Assembly (NCBI GenBank): GCA_965242605.1
Contig: CBDESS010000003.1
Location: forward strand, 431,392-495,391
Length of the DNA stretch: 64,000 bases
Reading direction: 5' to 3'
From: JAAXHF01 sp965242605
GTDB taxonomy: Bacteria > Desulfobacterota > Binatia > Bin18
A program made the translations under genes and the position numbers. Shown here in pieces: positions 58,382 through 64,000 of this stretch. Every line of letters begins with the position of its first letter. Within the stretch, counting starts at the first letter, position 1. The notes beneath the pieces were generated by a model that was not told where the DNA came from, did no database searches, and saw only the letters and a program-made list of their open reading frames with translations.

Positions 58382-59116
58382 ATGGACCTGCTGAATCGGA
58401 TCACAGACGCGCTCGCCCCCTACGGATTGAACCTGGTCGGCACCGCCAGCCGCTCGGCCTATGAAGCGCTTGTGCCGGCGGCCTACCGTCTTGGGCCGCT
58501 CCTGCCCCACACCCGCGCAGTCATTGTTATCGGCAATGGGGGGAGCGCTTTTTGGACCGGCTTTCGGCCTTACGCCGCGCACCACCCACACGACCCGCAC
58601 CCGCTAGACGCCTACACGGTCAAAATTATCGAGCGCGCCCTGACGCCCATCCTCCAGGCATCGGGAGCGCACTATCGCTACACCTACCCGTTTCGCTTCT
58701 GGACCGAGCCAGTCTCGTTCATGCACTTGGCCCGGGCCGCGGGGCTGGCCGGGCCGAGCATTCTGGGCATCCTGCTCCACCCGGTTTATGGCCCGTGGCT
58801 CGCCCTGCGGGCCGCGGTGTTGCTTGACCAGGACCTCCCCCGGCTTCCCTCAGCCGCCGGCTTTGACCCCTGCCCCGCCTGCTTCGAGAAGCCCTGCATC
58901 CGGGCCTGTCCGGCAACTGTGGTCCACGACCAGAACGGCTGGGATGTTCAGGGCTGCGCCGGCTACCGTCTGGCCGCGGACCAGTGCGCGGACGTGTGCC
59001 ACGCCCGCTATCAGTGTGTATACGGTCGGGAGCACCGCTATCCGCCCGACGCCCTGCGCTACCATCAGACCCACAGCCTGGCCACCATGCGGCAACACGA
59101 AGAAGAGGACGCCTAG
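58382..59116 (+). CDS. QueG-related 4Fe-4S protein
   Basis: 244 residues. The N-terminal region (YGLNLVGTASRSAYEALV, TRAVIVIGNGGSAFW) resembles the cobalamin-type domain of epoxyqueuosine reductase-like proteins. The cluster motif DPCPACFEKPCIRACPATVV plus CAGY...CADVCHARYQC supplies Cys for one or two 4Fe-4S clusters. A related but non-QueG function is likely because the N-terminal half is short and divergent. Cytosolic, no signal. Followed by the degraded ankyrin gene on the opposite strand. Confidence 0.6.
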   Translation: MDLLNRITDALAPYGLNLVGTASRSAYEALVPAAYRLGPLLPHTRAVIVIGNGGSAFWTGFRPYAAHHPHDPHPLDAYTVKIIERALTPILQASGAHYRYTYPFRFWTEPVSFMHLARAAGLAGPSILGILLHPVYGPWLALRAAVLLDQDLPRLPSAAGFDPCPACFEKPCIRACPATVVHDQNGWDVQGCAGYRLAADQCADVCHARYQCVYGREHRYPPDALRYHQTHSLATMRQHEEEDA

Positions 59117-60327
59117 CCGAGAGTCATGCACAGCGTACCGGCAGTCTGTTGGGGCTGTCTCAGGCGATGAGCAGCGCAAGTTCGTTTGACACCGTGGCCG
59201 CCAAGGCCGGATGGGAACAATCATCTGGGAAAACTCGCTTGCCCCCGCAGCAAGCAGAAGCTCAACGACAGCAGCGTGGCCCCCATCAGCTGCCGTGTAA
59301 CTGTACTCATTGAGTGCGTCCACCTCCGCCCCCGCAGCAAGCAGAGCCTTGACCACAGCCGTGTGACCCTCCTTAGCGGCCCATATCAACGCCGTTTCGC
59401 CACCCTGGTTCTGCGCGTCCGCCTCCGCGGCAAGCACGGTCTCAACCGCATCTGACTCGCCCGCCTCAACGGCCTCTAGCAACGCCACGCTGTCCAAGGT
59501 CTTCACATCCACCTCCGATCCCGCGGCTCGGAGAGCTCGGACGATCGCACCGTAGCCCTCCTCAGCGGCCAACATTGACGCCGCGGAATCGTACTTGTCC
59601 CGCGCGTTCACATCTGCTCCCGCCGCAATCAGAGTTTGGACCGCAGCGAGGTCGTCCAGCCTCAGCAGCTTCCAGCAGTTCCAGGTTGTGTTGCGTATTC
59701 AGGTCCACATCTGCCCCCGCAATTCGGAGAGCTTTAACGGTCGCGCTGCAGCCTTCCTCAACGGCCCACATTGACGCCGTATAGCCGCGCTTGGTCTGCG
59801 CATGCACATCCGCTCCCGCCGCTAACAGAAGCTGGACGGCAGCGGTATGGCTCTCCCTAGCTGCCCCAATTAACGCCGTATAACCGTGATTGTTCTGTAT
59901 ATTCACATCCGCCCCTGCCTCTAAGAGAGTCTGAATTGCAGCAGACTTGCCCATCTTCGCCACTTCTATCAATGCGGTGTTCCGGCCCTGTTTCCGCGCG
60001 TTCACATCGATCCCCATCTCTAGGAACTTCTGGACCATCGCGGCCCCTCCCATCCTGGCCGCCTCCTTACAACGCTACACCGCCTTGCTTCTTATCGTGT
60101 ATGTCTACCCCACGAGCTAAGAGAGCCTGGACGATTACATTCACATCTGCCCCCGCCGCCAGGAGCGCCTCAACGGTTTCGCGGTCCCCCCGAACGGCAG
60201 CTTCCGTCAACGCTGTGTTGCCCCACTCGTTCCGTGCGTTCACATCCGCCCCCGCGGCCAGGAGCCTCTGGACAGCAGCGGTCTTGCCATTCTTAGCGGC
60301 GGTGACTAACTGCTCCTCTCTGGTCAT
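59117..60327 (-). pseudogene. Ankyrin-repeat protein broken by two frameshifts
   Basis: Starting at 60327 (MTREEQLVTAAKNGKTAAVQ), ankyrin repeats run in one frame to about 60065. They continue in a second frame (EAARMGGAAMVQKFLEMGIDVN) to about 59650, then in a third (DLAAVQTLIAAGADVNARDKYDS) to about 59160. Shift points lie at the TTGTAAGGAGG near 60068 and the GGCTGGACGACC near 59672. About 10-12 repeats of the form ALIxAAxxGHTAxVxxLLxAGADVN are recognisable; one is deleted near 60130. The last frame runs on into the antisense of the QueG-like gene, so the true end is lost. Neither site is in a long homopolymer, arguing for real decay. Confidence 0.75.
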
Positions 60328-60491
60328 ACTTCCCCCTCTCAGCCCGCGGCGCGGGTTTCGCTTCGGAATGCTTCAAACCATAACACAGCCCAGCCCGATT
60401 GAGGGAAAGAGCCAAGCCATGTGTAGTCTATGCGGGAAGAATGGCGTATGGTGACATATAGCGTTCAGGAGAGAGACGCGCAGAGGCAGCC

Positions 60492-60817
60492 ATGAGTGAT
60501 CCCGGCCTGTTTGACGCCCTGAAATTTTCCACCCAACTGCAAGAGGCCGGGTTCAGCCAGCGGCAGGTTGACGCCCTCACCAAGAGCCTCCAGGAAGCCC
60601 TGACCGCCACCGTGGCCACCAAGGCAGACCTCGCCCCATCAAGGCCAAGCTCGAACACATCGCCACCAAGACCGATATCGCCGAACTGCGAACTGAAATG
60701 GCCGACTTGCGGTCTGAGATAGCCACCGTCTACAGAATGATGGCGGTGTTTGCCTTGACCTTCGTGGGAACGATCATCGGCGCGACCATCGCCCTCATCC
60801 GCTACCTGGCCGCGTAG
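60492..60817 (+). pseudogene. DUF1640 (CCDC90-like) coiled-coil protein with frameshift
   Basis: From ATG 60492: MSDPGLFDALKFSTQLQEAG, LTKSLQEALTATVATKADLA, then the frame shifts inside a CCCC run at about 60640. The rest in the corrected frame is KLEHIATKTDIAELRTEMAD, a coiled coil, then MMAVFALTFVGTIIGATIAL as C-terminal membrane anchor, stop at 60815-60817. The uninterrupted frame instead stops early at 60722. Family members are about 110-residue membrane-anchored coiled coils of unknown role. A one-base indel (mutation or sequencing) explains it. Confidence 0.7.
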
Positions 60818-60854
60818 CAGGGGCGACACAGCGTCCGCCCCCCACTTTGTGCCT

Positions 60855-61463
60855 TCAGGCTTTGGCGCTCGGCCGCGCCGACACTGCTTCGTGCCAGCGG
60901 GCCAGGTTCTTCTGCTCGGGCGCAATGGCAATCTTTGACACCCGGCCAAAATCAAGGCCGCACAGAGCGGTGATATCGGCCACGGTGAAGCGCTCACCGG
61001 CAATGAACCGGCGGTCGGCCAGGACCTCGTTGAGCCACGCCAGGTTTTTGACGGCCCGCCGCTTGGCCACCTCGGCGTACTCAGGGCACTGCTCAATCCG
61101 GCCCTTGAAAAAGGCGTGTTGCTGGCGAAAGGCATCGGCAATCGGCAGCAGGATTTCAAACTCCATGCGGCGGTCCCACATGGCAACCACGGCCCGGTCT
61201 GTGGCATCAACGCCGAGCAGTCGCGGCTCTGGGTGGGTTTCCTCAAAATAGCGGCAGATGGCGGCACTCTCCGCAATACAGGTCCCGTCGTCCAACTCCA
61301 GGACCGGCACAGTACCCAGCGGGTTTTTCTGCCGGAACTCGGGCTTGCGGTTGACCGCGTTCACAACGTCGACCTCCTCAAACGGGACATCAAGCCCCTT
61401 CTCCGCCACAAAGATACGCACCCGCCTCGGATTGGGGGCGGCCTTGCTGTCGTGAATCTTCAT
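60855..61463 (-). CDS. Glutathione S-transferase
   Basis: 202 residues. MKIHDSKAAPNPRRVRIFVAEKG and RKPEFRQKNPLGTVPVLELDDGTCIAESAAICRYFEE form the thioredoxin-like domain with the conserved cis-Pro (VPVL) and ES turn. The helical domain includes GERFTVADITALCGLDFGRVSKI. A cytosolic conjugating or reducing enzyme. The catalytic residue near the N-terminus is a Ser or Asn rather than Tyr. Third GST in the window, after the broken one at 9511 and the one at 53696. Confidence 0.88.
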   Translation of the reverse strand: MKIHDSKAAPNPRRVRIFVAEKGLDVPFEEVDVVNAVNRKPEFRQKNPLGTVPVLELDDGTCIAESAAICRYFEETHPEPRLLGVDATDRAVVAMWDRRMEFEILLPIADAFRQQHAFFKGRIEQCPEYAEVAKRRAVKNLAWLNEVLADRRFIAGERFTVADITALCGLDFGRVSKIAIAPEQKNLARWHEAVSARPSAKA

Positions 61464-61561
61464 ATCTCACCTCCTTGCCGCTAGACCGTACACCAAGCAG
61501 AAGACCGGAGCTAGCCCGACACCGCTTCCGGGCTGGCCCAATCTCCGCTATGCTGCGGCCC

Positions 61562-62623
61562 ATGAGCCAGCTCTCCCCCGTCCTGCAATCAACCGCCTAT
61601 GAGCTGCCCGACGCCCTCCAGGCCAACGCCTTCTACCAGGACCGGGGCTGGACCGACGGCCTGCCGATTGTGCCACCCACCGCCGAGGGGGTGGCCGCCT
61701 GTCTGCGGGCGGCAGGGCTCAGCCCGGACGCGGTCGTTGGCGTCGAGCGCGTGCGCCAGCGGCCTCTGACCGCAGAAAAAGTGGCGATTAACGCGGTCAT
61801 GGCCGGCTGCCGGCCCGACTATATGCCGGTCCTCGTCGCCGTGCTGCAAGCCATGTGTGAAGAGCCGTTCAACCTGCACGGCAGCACCGCCAGTACCGGC
61901 GGCAGCGCCCAGTTCATCGTGGTCAACGGTCCCATCCGCCGCAGCCTGGGTATGAACGCCACCCATAATGTCCTGAGCACCGGCAACCGTGCCAACGCGA
62001 CAATCGGGCGGGCGGTTCGCCTGGTGCTCATCAATGTGCTCGGCTGCGTGCCCGGCCAACTCGACCGCTCAACCCTGGGGCACCCGGGCAAGTATTCGCT
62101 GTGCATTGCCGAAGACGAGGAAGACAGCGCGTGGCTGCCGCTGGCCCAAGAGCGCGGCGTGGCTGCCGGAGAATCGGCCGTCACCGTCATGGCCTGCGAG
62201 TCCCCCCGCCAGACCATGAACGAATGGACGCATGACCCCGCCGAGCTCGCCGAGACCTTTGCCGCGGAGATGCGTCACAACATGCTGACGTATTCCATCT
62301 GGCCGGGCAACTATGGGCTGGTCATTCCCAAACAGCTGCGCGAGCTGCTGGTCGCGGCCGGCTGGCAAAAACACGACATCCGGGAATATGTGTACCGCCG
62401 AGCCCGGGTCAAACGGAGCGACTGGGCCGGCGTCGGCAAGGCCACTATCGTCAACCGGGGCGGCGGACCAGACCAGGAGTTCTGCGCCCTGCGCAGCCCC
62501 GAGGACCTGCTGATCGTTGCCGCCGGCGGGCCGGCCGGCGGGTTTGGCGCGGTCGTGCCGCCCTGGTTAGGCTCCAAGGCACTGGCGGTGACCAAGCCGG
62601 TCAGACCGGCGGCAGGAGGATAG
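61562..62623 (+). CDS. Conserved protein upstream of the UGSC selenoprotein
   Basis: 353 residues, no signal or membrane helix. Begins MSQLSPVLQSTAYELPDALQ; internal blocks include WTDGLPIVPPTAEGVAACL, GCRPDYMPVLVAVLQAM, and GGSAQFIVVNGPIRRSLGMN. I do not know its reaction. It ends 4 bases before the UGSC gene and shares its transcript; the pair and a TetR gene probably form one operon, so the partner role is suggested by context only. Confidence 0.6.
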   Translation: MSQLSPVLQSTAYELPDALQANAFYQDRGWTDGLPIVPPTAEGVAACLRAAGLSPDAVVGVERVRQRPLTAEKVAINAVMAGCRPDYMPVLVAVLQAMCEEPFNLHGSTASTGGSAQFIVVNGPIRRSLGMNATHNVLSTGNRANATIGRAVRLVLINVLGCVPGQLDRSTLGHPGKYSLCIAEDEEDSAWLPLAQERGVAAGESAVTVMACESPRQTMNEWTHDPAELAETFAAEMRHNMLTYSIWPGNYGLVIPKQLRELLVAAGWQKHDIREYVYRRARVKRSDWAGVGKATIVNRGGGPDQEFCALRSPEDLLIVAAGGPAGGFGAVVPPWLGSKALAVTKPVRPAAGG

Positions 62624-62627
62624 CCGT

Positions 62628-63152
62628 ATGAGTATCCGTGTGCTGAACCCGAGCTTTGACCAAGCGGTGAGCCAAAACGGGCGGGCCCCGCGTTTAGGCT
62701 CCTTACGAGGGTGCCGGGTGGGTCTGCTGGATAACAGCAAAATCAAGGTCCGTGAGTTGCTCAACTGTATGGAGGAGCTGCTGCGGACCGAATACAGCGT
62801 GGCCGAGGTCGTGCGGCTCAGAAAGCCCGACGCCAGCCGGCCGGCCCCCCAAGAGGTGGTGGCCGAGATGGCCGGCTGTGAGGCCGTCATCTCCGCGGTC
62901 GGCGATTGAGGCAGCTGCTCGTCGTGCAGTTTGCACGACGCCCTGAGTGCCGAAAAAACCGGCGTGGCGGCTACCGCCATTATGACCGACCGTTTTGTCC
63001 AAACCGCCCAGGTCATGGCCCGGGTTTCGGGCATGGCGGACTATCCGTTTGCCGTCATCCCGCACCCAATCGCCAATAATGGGCTGGACACGCTGCGCGA
63101 AAAGGCCCGTCAGGCCCTCCGCCAGTGTGTCGCGCATCTGGTCCAGGGCTAG
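62628..63152 (+). CDS. UGSC-family selenoprotein (in-frame UGA, selenocysteine)
   Basis: The frame runs from ATG 62628 (AGGAGG 8 bases upstream) to TAG at 63150-63152, with TGA at 62907-62909. Read as Sec, the product is 174 residues with Sec94 in AVISAVGD-U-GSCSSCSLHD. This is the UGSC motif that names a family whose other members carry Cys at this position. Downstream text (SAEKTGVAATAIMTDRFVQTA) continues the family seamlessly, so a pseudogene is unlikely. A hairpin 10 bases after the UGA acts as SECIS. Likely a thiol/selenol redox enzyme; substrate unknown. The selABCD machinery is not in this window. Confidence 0.85.
62907..62940 (+). promoter_or_regulatory. Bacterial SECIS-like element
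   Basis: UGA at 62907-62909 followed by a perfect 9-bp hairpin, CGTCGTGCA / TGCACGACG (62920-62928 with 62932-62940), loop GTT. Bacterial SECIS elements lie just behind the UGA with a small apical loop containing GU, so this fits SelB binding. The stem falls within the coding sequence, as is usual in bacteria. Confidence 0.75.
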
Positions 63153-63156
63153 AAGC

Positions 63157-63855
63157 ATGGCCATCAAAAAAGAGCCCACCAAGAGCGGCAAACACGCCCT
63201 GCGCGAGGAGTCCATCCTCCAGGCCGCGGCCGCCTGCTTTGGCGAGGCCGGCTATCGCTCCACTACCCTGGGGATGATTGCCGAACGGCTCGACATCTCG
63301 CGCGTGACCCTGTACCGCTACTGCCCCAGCAAAGAAGAGCTGCTGATTCGGGTCTTTGAACGCTCCATCACCATTTTTCAGCGCGGCCTGCGCCGCATCT
63401 GCGAACAAGACATTCCGCCGGCCGAAAAACTGCGCCAGATCATCCACCACCAAGTCCGACTGATGGCCGATCATCGCAATTTTCTAACCGTCTACTTCAG
63501 CGAAGAGAGCAACCTGCCGCCCGACATGGCCGAGCGCTCGCGGGCCGAGCGACGGGTCTACGACGGGCTGATTGAAGGGGTGATCCGTGAGGGCGTGGAG
63601 TCCGGCCACTTCGCGCCCCTGCCGGTCAAGCTGCTGTCGTTTGCCATCCTCGGCATGTGTAACTGGCTCTACCAGTGGTACCGGCCCGACGGCCCGCTGG
63701 CCGCGGGTGAGGTCGCCCGGATTTTCATCGATCTGGTCGAACACGGCTATCTGCGCGGCGACCCGCACGACGATCTGCTGTCCGGCCTGGAGCGGGTTGA
63801 AAAAACCCTCAGTTCACTCCGCCACCACCTCCAAGCCCCTGCCCTCAAGCCCTGA
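63157..63855 (+). CDS. TetR-family transcriptional regulator
   Basis: 232 residues. N-terminal HTH: ILQAAAACFGEAGYRSTTLGMIAERLDISRVTLYRYCPSKEELLIRVFE, typical TetR. The C-terminal ligand domain is helical (VYFSEESNLPPDMAERSRAERRVYD). It starts 4 bases after the selenoprotein stop, so it probably regulates its own operon (61562-63152). The ligand is unknown; TetR neighbours often sense the substrate of the linked enzyme. Confidence 0.88.
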   Translation: MAIKKEPTKSGKHALREESILQAAAACFGEAGYRSTTLGMIAERLDISRVTLYRYCPSKEELLIRVFERSITIFQRGLRRICEQDIPPAEKLRQIIHHQVRLMADHRNFLTVYFSEESNLPPDMAERSRAERRVYDGLIEGVIREGVESGHFAPLPVKLLSFAILGMCNWLYQWYRPDGPLAAGEVARIFIDLVEHGYLRGDPHDDLLSGLERVEKTLSSLRHHLQAPALKP

Positions 63856-63948
63856 GCTTCCGGCCGAATCGCGTGGCGCGCTTGGCCGCTCTCAGGTGCT
63901 GTAACCCAAACCTGCGGCTCAGGCGTCTACACCGGTAAGCGAGGCAGT

Positions 63949-64000
63949 ATGGACGGAGCATTGGAAACCGTTGGGGCGCACGACCGGCTGACCGTTCAGC
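63949..64000 (+). CDS. Start of a gene cut by the right edge
   Basis: ATG at 63949 with GAGG a few bases upstream, then MDGALETVGAHDRLTVQ in an open frame to the end of the window. Only 17 residues are visible, so no family can be named. It is about 90 bases after the TetR gene. Confidence 0.35.
   Translation, partial: MDGALETVGAHDRLTVQ

Overview
The window looks like chromosomal DNA of a GC-rich, uncultured bacterium. The mix of CaiB/BaiF CoA-transferases, thiolase plus zinc-ribbon/OB-fold pairs, luciferase-like flavin oxidoreductases, glutathione transferases and cyclase-family hydrolases resembles Tectomicrobia, Binatota or deltaproteobacteria-like lineages. The sequence alone does not settle the taxonomy. 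Housekeeping genes (cysE, rpmE type B, prfA, prmC, murA, hisD, hisB, hisH, hisA, fused trpEG) show that this is not a plasmid or phage.

Layout. 0-14 kb: end of cysE, an M24 aminopeptidase P, a minus-strand CoA cluster (two CaiB/BaiF transferases, OB-fold protein, thiolase), a secreted protein, a small XRE regulator, a sodium/solute symporter, a glutathione transferase split by an in-frame amber codon, and an LLM oxidoreductase / hydrolase / formyl-CoA transferase operon. 14-20 kb: rpmE, then prfA-prmC-murA-hisD-hisB, tightly packed and ending in a broken aspartic protease. 20-38 kb: accessory metabolism and envelope genes, several of them decayed, including a thiol-oxidation cluster (DsbA-like protein and VKOR-DsbA fusion). 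38-41 kb: fused trpEG behind a ribosome-mediated attenuator with a three-Trp leader peptide. 41-44.7 kb: MFS transporter, enoyl-CoA hydratase and thiolase. 44.7-52.2 kb: a compact type V-C CRISPR-Cas locus. 52.2-53.6 kb: hisH-hisA, starting 13 nt after the last CRISPR repeat. 53.6-64 kb: more accessory genes, a frameshifted ankyrin gene and a UGSC-family selenoprotein with a SECIS-like hairpin.

The centrepiece is the V-C locus. It has a 1257-residue Cas12c, a 341-residue Cas1, no Cas2 or Cas4, and 55 repeats of 25 bp with 54 spacers that are almost all 18 nt. Cas12c runs toward Cas1 on the opposite strand. The roughly 100 nt between their stop codons is structured and carries short anti-repeats, so it is a candidate scoutRNA. 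A promoter-like sequence ends on the first base of the first repeat. Three features of the array stand out: its first two spacers are duplicated in tandem; one 32-nt spacer contains a 17-nt inverted copy of the repeat and forms a perfect hairpin; and the degenerate last repeat abuts the ribosome-binding region of hisH, so array transcription probably runs into hisHA. Published work on the Cas12c family describes DNA binding and pre-crRNA processing without DNA cleavage, which would make this a silencing-type system.

An unusual number of accessory genes here are broken (GST, nitroreductase, beta-propeller, LLM oxidoreductase, ankyrin, DUF1640, aspartic protease). This suggests either decay or local assembly error. 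Read mapping would distinguish the two.
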